From Saprospirales bacterium (GTDB lineage Bacteria; Bacteroidota; Bacteroidia; Chitinophagales; Saprospiraceae), in assembly GCA_002698985.1 (NCBI GenBank), contig PAAY01000036.1, forward strand, positions 1 to 62,408: a stretch of 62,408 nt of DNA. The letters are read 5' to 3'. Each line of letters begins with the position of its first letter. Within the stretch, counting starts at the first letter, position 1. Below the pieces are notes generated by a model. That model was not told the DNA's origin, did not search any database, and worked only from the letters and a program-made list of their open reading frames with translations. Positions 24,525 to 35,212 of the stretch are shown here, piece by piece. The translations under genes and the position numbers were made by a program.

Positions 24525-25106
24525 TTAGTCCCAAACCCCTTCACCTTGCCAGATGATCTTCCCTTTTCCGAGGGGCAGGATTTCGTTTTTTCGGCAGGGG
24601 TCTTCATTGTTGCCCTTGCCGTGGCAAACCAAGGTGCCGTGGCAGTCATAGAGCCACTCCTCCCCCACTGCCCTGAACAGGTAGCGGGCTTCCTGGCCGG
24701 CAGTAAATTTGAGGATTTGCACCGGATTGTGAAGGTCAAAAGCCCGATCCATCCAGGGCACTTCAAAAGGATTTTCGGTGTCGGTGCAACCGGTCTGGCC
24801 GGACTGGAATTCTTTCAGACAGGTGATTTCGACAATGGCCTTTTCGCTCATGCAAATGCTGACCCTGTCAGGCAACACCTTGTAAGAGAAGCTAATCCTT
24901 TGCCCATTGCGTAGCGACACACCCTCGGGAAGCACGGCGGGGTTCAGCAAATCACCATTGTCGAGTTCGATGAGGAGGCCGCAGCCATCCAGTCCGCTAA
25001 AATCTCTTACTGTACCGTGCAGGTTGCACTCCTCCTGATTGGCTTTCTTCGAAGAACAACAGCTCCAGAGCGGCAGGGTGGCCAACAGAAAGATGATAAA
25101 TCGCAT
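24525..25106 (-). CDS. Cys-rich lipoprotein of unknown function
   Basis: A 193-residue predicted lipoprotein (lipobox before Cys16/Cys17). The N-terminal half (25-105) has a small beta-rich pattern ([31 protein letters not shown]) with several cysteines. The C-terminal part contains [17 protein letters not shown], a strand-like segment with a Cys pair. No known family is recognised with confidence. It lies directly upstream of ruvB and is likely co-transcribed with it. Confidence 0.75.
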   Translation of the reverse strand: MRFIIFLLATLPLWSCCSSKKANQEECNLHGTVRDFSGLDGCGLLIELDNGDLLNPAVLPEGVSLRNGQRISFSYKVLPDRVSICMSEKAIVEITCLKEFQSGQTGCTDTENPFEVPWMDRAFDLHNPVQILKFTAGQEARYLFRAVGEEWLYDCHGTLVCHGKGNNEDPCRKNEILPLGKGKIIWQGEGVWD

Positions 25107-25161
25107 GGGTCAAAAGGCTTGAAAATTAAGGGGTCTGTTACCTGAAAATAGGGGCATCGCT

Positions 25162-25169
25162 TACCTTTG
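25162..25169 (+). promoter_or_regulatory. -7 box for icd
   Basis: TACCTTTG matches TAnnTTTG exactly. Transcription would start near 25176, leaving a leader of about 100 bases before the ATG at 25276. A CTGTTA at 25135-25140 is only a weak -33 candidate. Confidence 0.5.
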
Positions 25170-25275
25170 CGCCTCTAAAAATCAACAGTTCGCTGCTCGT
25201 TTCCATTTGTCATTCTTCATCCGAACAAATAAAACGGATGGCGAACCACCAACCTTCAACAATCACAACAACGAA

Positions 25276-26541
<1,266 letters not shown>

Positions 26542-26583
26542 TCAAGGAAAGTCCGAAAGGACTGCTTATCAGAAATACAAAAG

Positions 26584-26616
26584 GGAATCAGGTTTGGCCT
26601 GGTTCCTTTTTTTTTG
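26584..26616 (+). terminator. Strong intrinsic terminator of icd
   Basis: GGAATCAGG (26584-26592) pairs with CCTGGTTCC (26598-26606), nine pairs including one G-T wobble, with a five-base loop. Ten consecutive T follow (26607-26616). Confidence 0.92.
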
Positions 26617-26710
26617 AGGATTATGGAGCCTGTCTGTCCGTCGACAGACGGGTCTGCCGACAGGCAGGCAGGCAGGGATTATAAGGATTATAGAGGATTA
26701 TGTGAACCCC
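26617..26710. repeat. Intergenic repeat cluster 3 with CAGGCAGG hairpin
   Basis: GAGGATTATGG units flank a hairpin-rich segment (about 26626-26675) with nested inverted words CTGTCTGTC/GACAGACGG and CTGCCGACAGGCAGGCAGG. A closely related segment occurs at 48821-48860. No coding potential is seen. Confidence 0.7.
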
Positions 26711-26781
26711 TCTAAACCCCTCTCAACTTTCTCAACACTGAGCGCACTTTTTGCAATGCGCTCAGGATTTTATGGGTTGCG

Positions 26782-27612
26782 TCAAAAGAAATCTCCCCAC
26801 CCCACTGCCCAGGGTTTCCAGCTCCAGGGGATGAGGGTGAAGTGCTCTTTTTCGAGTTTTTCCTTCCGGAAAAAGACCACCCCGATGAAAAACAGATCGA
26901 TGGAGAGGCTGACTTTTGGGTGGGCTTTGATCTGTGCCCAGGCTTCTTCCATTTCTGCTGACCAGTGGATGTCGTCGAAAACGAAAACGCTTCCTTCATG
27001 GGCAAAAGGCAGGCATTGCTGGAAGTAATCGAGGGTTGGTGTTTTGCGGTGGTTGCCGTCAACGAACAGGTAATCCAGTTTTTCAAGCTTTTTCAATGCG
27101 GGCAACAGTTCATCCTCGAACCGCCCCTGCCGGATTTCTACACTGGAAATGCCGAGCAGGCGAAGGCTTTCTTTTGCCACATTGGCAGAGGCAGGGTCTC
27201 CCTCGATGGAAATGAATTTTGCATTCGGTGCGGCTGCCGCCTGGTAAGCAGTGGAGATGCCGAGCGAGGTGCCCAGCTCCAGCACGGTGGCCGGTTTGAA
27301 GTGGTTGACCATGCGAAACAGCCAGCGACCAACCTCCGGCCGGCAGGCGCTGTTGCGGGCAAGAGCGGCCACGGTCGTTTTTTTCTTTCGTCGCAAACGG
27401 GGGCCGGCACCGTAGTCGGTCAATTCCAGTTTGGTGCGGTTCCGCAACAAATGCTCACGCCGGGTTTCCACGGTGCTGAAGGCGTAATACCAGCGGTCGT
27501 CTTCCAGCACTGCTTCGGCAAAATCATAGACAAAAGGAGAATGCACCCGGTACCAGGTGTGGGCCCGGAAATAATAGCGCAAAAACCGGATGAGTGACTT
27601 GATAGCCTCCAA
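26782..27612 (-). CDS. Class I SAM-dependent O-methyltransferase-like protein
   Basis: A 276-residue Rossmann-fold methyltransferase. An N-terminal helical cap (1-75, including HSPFVYDFAEAVL) precedes motif I (VLELGTSLGISTAY, about 110-123), motif II acidic (ISIEGDP), the metal/active-site motif LFVDGNHRKTPTLDYF, and FVFDDIHWS, as in the catechol O-methyltransferase-like group. The only N-terminal start fitting homologue length is a TTG at 27612; no ATG lies nearby. The substrate is not predictable. It is divergent from the small outer-membrane protein gene. Confidence 0.88.
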   Translation of the reverse strand: MEAIKSLIRFLRYYFRAHTWYRVHSPFVYDFAEAVLEDDRWYYAFSTVETRREHLLRNRTKLELTDYGAGPRLRRKKKTTVAALARNSACRPEVGRWLFRMVNHFKPATVLELGTSLGISTAYQAAAAPNAKFISIEGDPASANVAKESLRLLGISSVEIRQGRFEDELLPALKKLEKLDYLFVDGNHRKTPTLDYFQQCLPFAHEGSVFVFDDIHWSAEMEEAWAQIKAHPKVSLSIDLFFIGVVFFRKEKLEKEHFTLIPWSWKPWAVGWGDFF

Positions 27613-27741
27613 GTGGTCTGAATTTGACGAGTTGGGTTTCGGCCCGCCAAAGTAACCATTAACCGGACATTTTGCCGAAGGAGAAAATAATTCCTGCTGG
27701 CCTGCGGTTTATCCTCCATTGACCAACAAAGCGATTTTCCC

Positions 27742-28329
27742 ATGTTCCGAAAACTCTGTTCTCTTACTCTTTTTCTTTTCGTCGCAATGGCACTCCAGGC
27801 TCAATCCTACATGACCGCCGTTGGCCTCCGCATGGGCACCGACTGGGGCCTCACCGCCAAACAGCGCCTCGCCAAAAGCACCACCGGCGAGCTCATTTTC
27901 CAGAGCAGCCTTCAAAGGGAAGAGCTGATGCTCACAGCCCTGGTGGAACAGCACTACCCCCTGGTGTTCCGTGGCCTGAACATCTACATTGGCGGCGGGC
28001 TGCACAAAGGCTGGATCAACAGCCCAGCGAATGCCCCCAACGAAATGCCACAAACGATGCTCAAAGATCCTTTCGGCCTCAGCTTCATCGGCGGTGCCGA
28101 ACTTACCCTCGGAAAATTCAACATCAGCTACGATTTCAAACCCGCCTTCAACATTGCCGGAGGCGAAAAACGCTTCTATTACCAGACGGGAATCTCCGTC
28201 CGGTACATCCTGGTGACCAACAAAGTCTATAAGAAAAAACAACGTGAAAAGCGCCGTGAGCAACGCCGCAAAGACGGCAAAGGAATCCACCTGGGCGATG
28301 ACTGGATGTTTTGGAAGAAAAAAAGCTGA
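27742..28329 (+). CDS. Small outer-membrane beta-barrel-like protein
   Basis: A 195-residue exported protein with signal peptide (1-20, ending ALQAQ). The mature part shows alternating strands with aromatic girdles (TAVGLRMGTDWGL, NIYIGGGLHKGW, NISYDFKPAFNI, YYQTGISVRYIL) consistent with a small barrel, followed by a very basic tail (about 160-180, KKKQREKRREQRRK). The role is unknown. It stands alone between an O-methyltransferase and an intergenic repeat cluster. Confidence 0.75.
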   Translation: MFRKLCSLTLFLFVAMALQAQSYMTAVGLRMGTDWGLTAKQRLAKSTTGELIFQSSLQREELMLTALVEQHYPLVFRGLNIYIGGGLHKGWINSPANAPNEMPQTMLKDPFGLSFIGGAELTLGKFNISYDFKPAFNIAGGEKRFYYQTGISVRYILVTNKVYKKKQREKRREQRRKDGKGIHLGDDWMFWKKKS

Positions 28330-28334
28330 TGCTT

Positions 28335-28500
28335 TTTTCTGAGGAATTGAGGAATCGAAGAATCGAGGATTTGAAGAACTGAGGGGCCAGGTGGTTAACA
28401 CGCATATTAAGACCACAGCGCGAAACAGAAGTGTCTCCCAGAGTTGAGCTGCGTAGCGCCCCAAACTCTACACTCTAAACTCTCAACCCTAAACCCAAAA
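28335..28500. repeat. Intergenic modular repeat cluster 4
   Basis: GAGGAATTGAGGAATCG units (28340-28385) followed by an AGAGTT segment and a reverse AAACTCTACACTCTAAACTCT array with AACCCTAAACCC (28462-28500). The link here reads GTAGCGCCCC rather than GCTAGC. The remaining bases to 28608 contain a short GTGGC/GCCAC hairpin near 28575. Confidence 0.7.
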
Positions 28501-28608
28501 AAAAGCGACCCCTCCCCGACATTACGAGGAGGAGCCATCCCAAAAACCAATTGTTAAAGGACATCTATTTTGCTGGACGTGGCGGAGGCCACATCCCGGT
28601 AGTTTACA

Positions 28609-29562
28609 TTACTTGCCGTGGTCGAAGCGCTTTTTGCCGCCGCTGAAGTCGAAGGCTACGGTCACTTCGTGGGTGCCGCCGTTGTATTGCTGCACATTCT
28701 GGAAGGACACGTCGTAGCTGTAGTACAGCCGGAACACATCAATGTTGGTTCCGAGCAGCAGACCCACGGCACCACCAACTCCAGCCCGGTAGGATAAGCC
28801 GGCAATCAGCTGATCATTGATGAAAGAACCTTTGATGTTGAAGTCAGCCTGAAAGGGCTTGTCTTTGATGCGCTGCACCATCATGGAAGGCTCGATGGTG
28901 AAGTTGTAAGGCTCCACCTCAAACTTGTGTCCGAAGGTGAGCACCACGAAACGGAACAGTGAACCCTGCGGGTCGCCCGATTCGATCTCACCGATTTTTG
29001 CAACGACGAGGTTGTTGAAAGTCAGCCCCACGAAAGTGTTGTCTTTGAAGCTGCTCCAGAAACCCAGGCTTGCATCAAAAATGCGGTTGCCGTCAACGGC
29101 ATCTTCGATGATGGGGTCGCCGCTTTCGTACAGCGGGCTTTCCAGAATGGAATTGGCTTCCTTAACGGTGTAAAAATCCGTGCTGAAACCAGCCGCCAGC
29201 TTGACATTGCGAAGCTGATAACGGAAAGCATAATTCAGCTGAAAGCGGAAGATGGACTGGCTCCCTACGTCTTCGGCCATGATGTTGGCACCGAGGCCGA
29301 GGGTACGACCGATGGGGCCGTTGTAGCCAATGCCGTAGGATTTTGGCGCACCGTCGAATCCCGTCCACTGGTTCCGCATGTTCATCTGAAGGCTGTGCAC
29401 TTCACCAAAACCCGTTGCTGCGGGATTGATGAGGATGGGATTGATGTGGTAATGTGAGAAAACGGTGCTCAGCGTCGTAACAGTGGAACCGGGATCGGTT
29501 TGAGCAAAAGCCAGTTGAGCTGAAAATGCGACGACGCTTATGAGAAGTAATAACTTTTTCAT
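28609..29562 (-). CDS. PorP/SprF family type IX secretion system membrane protein
   Basis: A 317-residue outer-membrane protein of the PorP/SprF family, members of which partner with T9SS substrates carrying type B sorting domains. Signal peptide (1-20, ending AFAQ); characteristic early motif HYHINPILINPAATG; then RNQWTGFDGAPKSYGIGYNGPI and repeated beta strands to a C-terminal FDFSGGKK. The ATG at 29562 is chosen over a TTG two codons earlier. It lies downstream of, and in line with, the SprB-like adhesin, the usual adhesin-then-SprF order, with a 13-bp hairpin between them. Confidence 0.94.
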   Translation of the reverse strand: MKKLLLLISVVAFSAQLAFAQTDPGSTVTTLSTVFSHYHINPILINPAATGFGEVHSLQMNMRNQWTGFDGAPKSYGIGYNGPIGRTLGLGANIMAEDVGSQSIFRFQLNYAFRYQLRNVKLAAGFSTDFYTVKEANSILESPLYESGDPIIEDAVDGNRIFDASLGFWSSFKDNTFVGLTFNNLVVAKIGEIESGDPQGSLFRFVVLTFGHKFEVEPYNFTIEPSMMVQRIKDKPFQADFNIKGSFINDQLIAGLSYRAGVGGAVGLLLGTNIDVFRLYYSYDVSFQNVQQYNGGTHEVTVAFDFSGGKKRFDHGK

Positions 29563-29608
29563 GTTCAAAGGATTTAATCGGTTGTTGGATTTGCGAGCAA
29601 GGTGAGTT

Positions 29609-29644
29609 GCTGCCGGAAACCCGGTGTTCCAGGTTTCCGGCAGC
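29609..29644 (-). other. Intercistronic hairpin between adhesin and PorP/SprF genes
   Basis: GCTGCCGGAAACC (29609-29621) pairs perfectly with GGTTTCCGGCAGC (29632-29644), a 13-bp stem with a 10-base loop, starting seven bases after the adhesin stop codon. No T-run follows on either strand, so it may be an mRNA-stability or partial-termination element that uncouples the expression of the two genes. Confidence 0.65.
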
Positions 29645-29650
29645 GCTCAT

Positions 29651-32600
29651 TTATTGTCGGAGGACGCTGATGCTTCCCTTGCGTACCTCCCGCTGGCCCG
29701 TTACGGGGTCCAGGTAATCGAATACATAGAAGTAAACCCCATCAGGAACGGCTTCACCACGGTTGTTGGTTCCCCGCCAGAGGTCACCATCGTTGTAGTT
29801 TTTGGTTTTGTAAACCAGCTGCCCCCAGCGGTTGTAGATTTCGAGGGTGTTGTCGTAGTAACGTGACAGGCAGGCGATGACAAACTCTTCATTCAGGCCG
29901 TCACCATCCGGGGTGATCACTGTGAGAACTTCGCCGCAGTTGGTAGCATCAGCTACATCAATAAAGAGGGTTTCCTCACAACCATTACCATCACGTACTA
30001 TCACGAGGTACTTACCAGGAAGTAACTCCGTGAGAATGCTATCTTCCTCTATATGGTCTTTCCAAGTGAACTTGAACGGATAGGTGCCGCTCTCAACGAT
30101 GACGATGGCCTTTCCGTTGGGGCCTCCTTCATCGGGCTCTGAAGCGCCGGTGAGGATGAGCGGCTCAAATTCCGGAATGACTGTCGTCGCAACTTCAGCA
30201 CAGCCGTTGGCATCGTTCACCATTACCTGGTAGGTGCCGGAGCTGAGCAAAACAGCCGTTTGCGTTTTCTGCGCTTGCGGATCGTTCCAGGAATAGGTAT
30301 AAGGCGCCACACCACCACTGGCAAAAGCAGTGGCCAGGCCGCTGTTTTCATTGCATCCGCTTCTGTCGCCTTCGGCAACGACGAACAGATCGTCAGGTTG
30401 GGTAATTGTCAGGGTTGAAGTTACCGAACAGCCTTGAGCGTCCGTAACCCGCACCTGGTAATTGCCGGCGGTCAGGCCGCTTCGCGTAGGTGCAGTGGAG
30501 TTATTGTCAAGCCAGAGGATGGAATAAGGTGCCACACCATTTTGAGGAGCCACCATTGCAGCACCGCTGTTTCCACCGTTGCAGCGCACGCCATAACCGT
30601 TGAAGTTGGTGGTCACTGTGGCCAGCGCCGTCAGGTTGGAAATGGGCTGAATGGTAAAAGTCTCGATGATGGACACACCCAGTGCATCGGTGATGAGTAC
30701 ACTGTAATCGCCCATGGGCTGGTTTTGCAACAGCGAATCAGTACCCACCACCTGGTTGGTGGCCAGGTTGCGCCACTCGTAGGAATATGGCCAGTTGCCG
30801 CCGGTCGGGATGGCAGCAATGGAGCCAAGCTGATCCGGACAATCCGGCTGATCCACCTGGCTGTTGGCCTGCAAAAGGCCGACACAGATGTCTTCAAAAA
30901 CATCGCAGCAGCCGTTTGCGTCGCAAATTGTGAGGTCGTAGCAACCCGGATCCAGGTTGGTCGGGTTTTGAGCGGTTGAACCATTGCTCCATTGGAAATC
31001 ATAGGGAATGGAACCACCCGTAGGTTTGATCTCGATTTTTCCTTTCAGGCTGGTGGTTGCGGGGTAAATTTTCACATTGCCCAACGAGAACACTACGACA
31101 TCTACCTCACCAGAACCGTTGACTTCCTGGAAGTCAGCTCCAGTACCACCATCCTTGATATTGATGGTGTAAGTGCCTGGGAGCAGGTTTTGGAAGGTGT
31201 GCTGGCCGTCGGCGTCGTTGCTGACGCTCTGGTTACCCGAAGGACCGTTGATGGTAATGTTGAAAGGAGGTGTGCCGCCATTGGCAATGACGGTAAGCAT
31301 GCCGTTGTTGGTATTCGAACAGGCCGGCACCGGTACGGAACTCAGTGAAAGCGCCGGCGGAATGTAATCCACGACATAAGAGGCGCTTGCCGTACAGCCG
31401 TTGACATCGCTGGCCGTAACGGTGTAGGTTCCTTCACAGGCACCTGTCAGGGTACTTCCGGTGAAGCCTGTGTCCCAGGTATAGGTGAATGGAGAACCAA
31501 ATCCGCCGCTGGCAGTGCCATTGACATTGATGGTACCGTTGCAGGCTTGTGAGTTGCTCGGCGGGCTGACTATGCCACCGTTGATCTCAACTGGGCTCTG
31601 CGCCTGTGAAACGTTCACGGTCAAAGTCTGTGACTGGTTGTCGATCGGGCTGGTTACCGTGACGGTGTATGAGCCCGGGCACAGGTCGGCGATGTTCTGC
31701 GTCGTAGCACTGTTGCTCCAGGTGTATTGCAGTGGTGGAATACCCCCTGACACATTCAGGGTCACTTCCCCGTCGCAAACACCGAAGCATGCATTTTTCT
31801 TATCAGCTGAAATCAACAGCGGTGCAGAAACCACGTCTGAATCAGTTTCAGTACAGCCGTTGAAGTCGGTAACTGTCAGGTTGTAAGTTCCTGAACAGAG
31901 GTTGCTGAGGTTCTGAAGATCAGACGTGAAGTTAGGTCCTGTCCAGCTGTAATTGTATGGCGGTGTACCACCAAGAACTGTTGTATTTATTGAGCCGTCG
32001 CAATTGCCGGAAGTAGCATCTGTTGGCACCAGGGTGGTTGAAATTGCCGGAGGCGAAGTAACCGTGGCCTGGTTGGTGATGATACATCCGAAAGCGTCGC
32101 GGACCTGCACGGTGTAGTTGTTGGCAGTGAGGTTCGGGAAGGTGGTGTTGTTGCTCCAGTTGGGGTATGGAGGTACATTGACCGCCCTGTATTGATAGGG
32201 AGCCACACCACCTGTTGCATTGACAATGATGGATCCACTGCTTTGCCCAAAGCACTTGGCTGGAATGGGTGTCAGGGTTACATTCAGTTGCGAGGGCGGG
32301 CCCTGCAATTCGAAGGGGCCTTCGACCAACTGACATCCATTGCAGTCAGTGATGGTAACGGTGTAAGAACCTGCCGGCAGGTTGAAGAGGTCTTCGGTGG
32401 TGGCGCCATTGCTCCAGTTGAATGTATAGTCGGAACAGGAAGGCGGATCGAGTGTGCCACCGTTGACCGTCAGGTTAATGGCACCCGTTGACTGTCCAAA
32501 ACAAGAGGGATTTGTCAACTGGGCGGTTACTGAAATTGCCGTAGAAGGCTCAGTAATGGTATAGGTTGCGGTTTGGGTTTCGTTGCCGCTGCAACTGCTG

Positions 32601-34180
32601 ATGGTAACGCTGTAGTCGCCTGCGGCAAGGTTGCTGAGGTCTTCCGAGGTGGCTCCGTTGCTCCAGTTAAAGGAGTAGTTGCCGTCACCGCCGCTGACCG
32701 ATAGATTGATGGAACCACTGTTATCGCCATTGCAATCCACATTTGTAACATCGGCAGAAACGATCTGAACCGGACCGGCACAAGCTCCTCCTGCCTGAAT
32801 GTTCACCGTGCCAGTAACGAAAGAGGGACTGAGTGTGGCAGAGTTACAATCGGTAACTTCGATGACCGTGGGAGTGCCATCAAAGGTAATATCACTGCTT
32901 TCACCGTCATTGCCGATGGCATCAAAACAAAGCTGGAAAATGACGGTACTGTCCGGAACGGTAACGCCCAGGGTGGACTGGTCGAACCATGAGAAGGTGA
33001 CTGTTCCAGCTGTGCTGTTGCTGAAGTTGGCGGCACTGAGGTCAGGCAAACCAAATCCAGTGACGTTTGAGTATTGGAGGACGTTCTGGTCGTAGTGCAT
33101 GGAGAATTGCGCACTTACGATGCAGTCAAAATCCTGGACGGTCACGTCCACGCAAACGTTGCCGTTGGGCTCCACGGTTTCGTCGGAAGCCTCAAAAACC
33201 AGCCCTGCAGGGGGCGGTGGGTTGCCATTGTCACAAATGGTGATTTCTCCAGCTACACCTTGCCAGGGAACGATTTGGCCGTTCACATCCGTAACTTCAG
33301 GCGGTGTCGGAGAATTGGGGAAATCAAACAAAGAAGAGGCGTTGCAGTTGTTGGGGCCAATGGCCGTAAAGCAGACCTGGTAGATCACCGTACCGTTTGG
33401 CAGGGTTTCTCCGTCCACTTCCGGATCCAGCCAGGAGAGGGTCAGGATTCCGGAACCCGCCTGATTGGTACCAATGTTTCCGGCATTCAGACCATTGAGG
33501 TTGAAACTTTGCACAGAAGTGTATTCAATCTGTGTTTCATCAAAACCCATGGTGTATTGCATGGAAACGATGTCGGTAAAATCCTGCACGCTGATGTCAA
33601 CGCAGAAATTGGCGCCAGGCATCACCGTCTCATCCGAAGCAATGATGGCAAAACCGGTTACTGGCGGTTTTCCTCCTCCGCCACCGCCGCCGCCGTTGAC
33701 GGAGCAGTTTTGTGGAGTCATTCCAATGCTATTGCCCTGAGAATCGATCACCTCGATGGGTGTCGGCGTATTGCCGAAGGCGATGGTAGTAGGTGTGTTG
33801 GCGAGCACATTGAATGTTATGCTGTACAACACCGTTCCATTTGGCACACTGACCCCTGTAACGTTTGGATCAAACCAGGAGGCGGTCATCACACCGGAAC
33901 CGGCATTGTTGGTGCCGATATTAGCCATGGTAAAACCTGGCAGATCGGTGGTGATGTTGGAGATACTGACGTACTCGATAGCCGCAGCATCCCAGGTGAG
34001 GGAATACTGAAAGCTGAGAATGTCAGTAAAACCATCCACGACGATATCCACCGTGAAAGATTGACCAACATCTGCCGTAACTGATTGAGGAGAAACAGTG
34101 AAGGTGGGTTGTGCAAAAACATTCAGCGTGCTGAAAAATACCAACGCGCCAATGACGAGGGTCGTAATCGGTCTTTTCAT
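29651..34180 (-). CDS. Giant surface adhesin: three cohesin-like modules, 12 SprB repeats, type B T9SS domain
   Basis: A 1509-residue exported protein. Signal peptide 1-23 (ending VFAQ). Three cohesin-like modules follow at about 25-165, 172-325 and 328-468, sharing patterns such as DGFTDILSFQYSLTWD, QDFTDIVSMQYTMGFD and QDFDCIVSAQFSMHYD; an eight-Gly linker joins the first two. Residues about 475-1410 hold 12 SprB-type repeats (core pattern WSNGATxxNLxxLxxGxYTVTVTDxNGC). The gliding-motility C-terminal domain (about 1414-1509, ITPDGDGLNEEF and YNRWGQLVY) is the type B T9SS signal. It is probably secreted by the T9SS and held at the surface with the neighbouring PorP/SprF protein. The cohesin modules are unusual in a SprB-like protein. 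Confidence 0.93.
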   Translation of the reverse strand: MKRPITTLVIGALVFFSTLNVFAQPTFTVSPQSVTADVGQSFTVDIVVDGFTDILSFQYSLTWDAAAIEYVSISNITTDLPGFTMANIGTNNAGSGVMTASWFDPNVTGVSVPNGTVLYSITFNVLANTPTTIAFGNTPTPIEVIDSQGNSIGMTPQNCSVNGGGGGGGGKPPVTGFAIIASDETVMPGANFCVDISVQDFTDIVSMQYTMGFDETQIEYTSVQSFNLNGLNAGNIGTNQAGSGILTLSWLDPEVDGETLPNGTVIYQVCFTAIGPNNCNASSLFDFPNSPTPPEVTDVNGQIVPWQGVAGEITICDNGNPPPPAGLVFEASDETVEPNGNVCVDVTVQDFDCIVSAQFSMHYDQNVLQYSNVTGFGLPDLSAANFSNSTAGTVTFSWFDQSTLGVTVPDSTVIFQLCFDAIGNDGESSDITFDGTPTVIEVTDCNSATLSPSFVTGTVNIQAGGACAGPVQIVSADVTNVDCNGDNSGSINLSVSGGDGNYSFNWSNGATSEDLSNLAAGDYSVTISSCSGNETQTATYTITEPSTAISVTAQLTNPSCFGQSTGAINLTVNGGTLDPPSCSDYTFNWSNGATTEDLFNLPAGSYTVTITDCNGCQLVEGPFELQGPPSQLNVTLTPIPAKCFGQSSGSIIVNATGGVAPYQYRAVNVPPYPNWSNNTTFPNLTANNYTVQVRDAFGCIITNQATVTSPPAISTTLVPTDATSGNCDGSINTTVLGGTPPYNYSWTGPNFTSDLQNLSNLCSGTYNLTVTDFNGCTETDSDVVSAPLLISADKKNACFGVCDGEVTLNVSGGIPPLQYTWSNSATTQNIADLCPGSYTVTVTSPIDNQSQTLTVNVSQAQSPVEINGGIVSPPSNSQACNGTINVNGTASGGFGSPFTYTWDTGFTGSTLTGACEGTYTVTASDVNGCTASASYVVDYIPPALSLSSVPVPACSNTNNGMLTVIANGGTPPFNITINGPSGNQSVSNDADGQHTFQNLLPGTYTINIKDGGTGADFQEVNGSGEVDVVVFSLGNVKIYPATTSLKGKIEIKPTGGSIPYDFQWSNGSTAQNPTNLDPGCYDLTICDANGCCDVFEDICVGLLQANSQVDQPDCPDQLGSIAAIPTGGNWPYSYEWRNLATNQVVGTDSLLQNQPMGDYSVLITDALGVSIIETFTIQPISNLTALATVTTNFNGYGVRCNGGNSGAAMVAPQNGVAPYSILWLDNNSTAPTRSGLTAGNYQVRVTDAQGCSVTSTLTITQPDDLFVVAEGDRSGCNENSGLATAFASGGVAPYTYSWNDPQAQKTQTAVLLSSGTYQVMVNDANGCAEVATTVIPEFEPLILTGASEPDEGGPNGKAIVIVESGTYPFKFTWKDHIEEDSILTELLPGKYLVIVRDGNGCEETLFIDVADATNCGEVLTVITPDGDGLNEEFVIACLSRYYDNTLEIYNRWGQLVYKTKNYNDGDLWRGTNNRGEAVPDGVYFYVFDYLDPVTGQREVRKGSISVLRQ

Positions 34181-34333
34181 ATGTTCGGAGTTGGGACTAT
34201 TAAATAATCGGTTCGGTTGCTCTTGGGTTCTTTTGGGGTTACCCGCAGGTAATCGGAAAAATCAAAAATTGTTGAGGATGAAGGAACAGCTGCCCTTTTC
34301 AGAGCACCTGCGCCTTCAGCTTCAACTTGTTGT

Positions 34334-35107
34334 TTACTGCACTACCAACTGCCGGGTAGCTGTACCGTTAGCAGTTTGCAGGGTGTAAACATAGGTTCCA
34401 GCGCTCTGGAACAAATTTCTTTCAACAGGAATTGCATGTGAACCGGCATTGTAGAAACCACTCTCGGTGTAAACCACGCGGCCGGTCTGGTCATAAATAC
34501 TTAAATGGGTTTCGGTACTCTTGTTCAGGTCAAACCTGATGTGAGTGACATCGGTAAATGGATTCGGGGTGTTCTGATAGAGCACAAAATCAGTTGAGAT
34601 CGTCTCGTTGGCGGCGTTAGGCCCCATCACGGTAACGGTACCGTTCTGGATGTTGTACGGCATCATGCCGGAAGTGGATACCACTTCAACTACGATGGGC
34701 TCATCGGTAATGGTCACCTGGGTACTGCTGCTGGGATCTCCTACCACTTTGAACTTTACAGAGAAAATGGTGGACATGTCCGGCAGGGTAACACCGGTGA
34801 GTTCCTGGTGGAACCATGCAAAACGCAGGATTCCCTGGTCAACCTGCATCAATCCGAAATTGCCGTCGGAGGTCAATCCGGGTAATCCAAAATTGTCAAC
34901 GTTCACGAATTCGAGGACCTGCGGATCCCAGTTGACTGAGAACTGAAGGCCTGTGATCATGTCAAAATCTTCAACTTGAAGGTCGAGGCTAAAAGTTGCA
35001 TCGGGGTCCACCTCAAGGTTGGGGGTTTTCAAAACAACCTCCTGTGCATTGAGGGTTCCGAGTGCAAACAGCGATAGAACAACGAGGGGTAAATAAAACT
35101 TTTTCAT
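34334..35107 (-). CDS. Cohesin-like module protein with type A T9SS sorting domain
   Basis: A 257-residue secreted protein: signal peptide (1-21, ending LNAQ), one cohesin-like module (about 24-165; VEDFDMITGLQFSVNWDPQ), and a T9SS type A C-terminal domain (about 175-257; FVLYQNTPNPFTDVTHIRFDL, GSHAIPV, GTYVYTLQT). The minimal architecture suggests a free or lipid-anchored surface cohesin. It has its own -7 box (35134-35141) and is separated from the upstream gene by a terminator, so it is probably transcribed independently. Confidence 0.92.
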   Translation of the reverse strand: MKKFYLPLVVLSLFALGTLNAQEVVLKTPNLEVDPDATFSLDLQVEDFDMITGLQFSVNWDPQVLEFVNVDNFGLPGLTSDGNFGLMQVDQGILRFAWFHQELTGVTLPDMSTIFSVKFKVVGDPSSSTQVTITDEPIVVEVVSTSGMMPYNIQNGTVTVMGPNAANETISTDFVLYQNTPNPFTDVTHIRFDLNKSTETHLSIYDQTGRVVYTESGFYNAGSHAIPVERNLFQSAGTYVYTLQTANGTATRQLVVQ

Positions 35108-35133
35108 AATATTTCGCTATGCAAGTAGTTTGC

Positions 35134-35141
35134 CAAAAGTA
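35134..35141 (-). promoter_or_regulatory. -7 box for the small cohesin-like protein
   Basis: Reads TACTTTTG on the minus strand, matching TAnnTTTG, 27 bases before the ATG. It sits just downstream of the terminator of the preceding gene. Confidence 0.5.
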
Positions 35142-35155
35142 AACCGAAAATCGGT

Positions 35156-35191
35156 TAAAATGACTCGCAGCCCGGAAAAGGGCTGCGAGTC
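35156..35191 (-). terminator. Intrinsic terminator of the dockerin/cohesin protein gene
   Basis: GACTCGCAGCCC (35162-35173) and GGGCTGCGAGTC (35180-35191) form a perfect 12-bp stem with a six-base loop. On the minus strand ATTTTAACC follows. It starts 22 bases after the stop codon of the 1398-residue protein gene. Confidence 0.85.
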
Positions 35192-35212
35192 GTATTGGTA
35201 AATCCTTGCGGA

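Noticed and set aside
33074-34084. Antisense open frame of 336 codons inside the SprB-like adhesin
   Set aside because: Shadow of repetitive cohesin-coding sequence on the other strand; no start context or domain.
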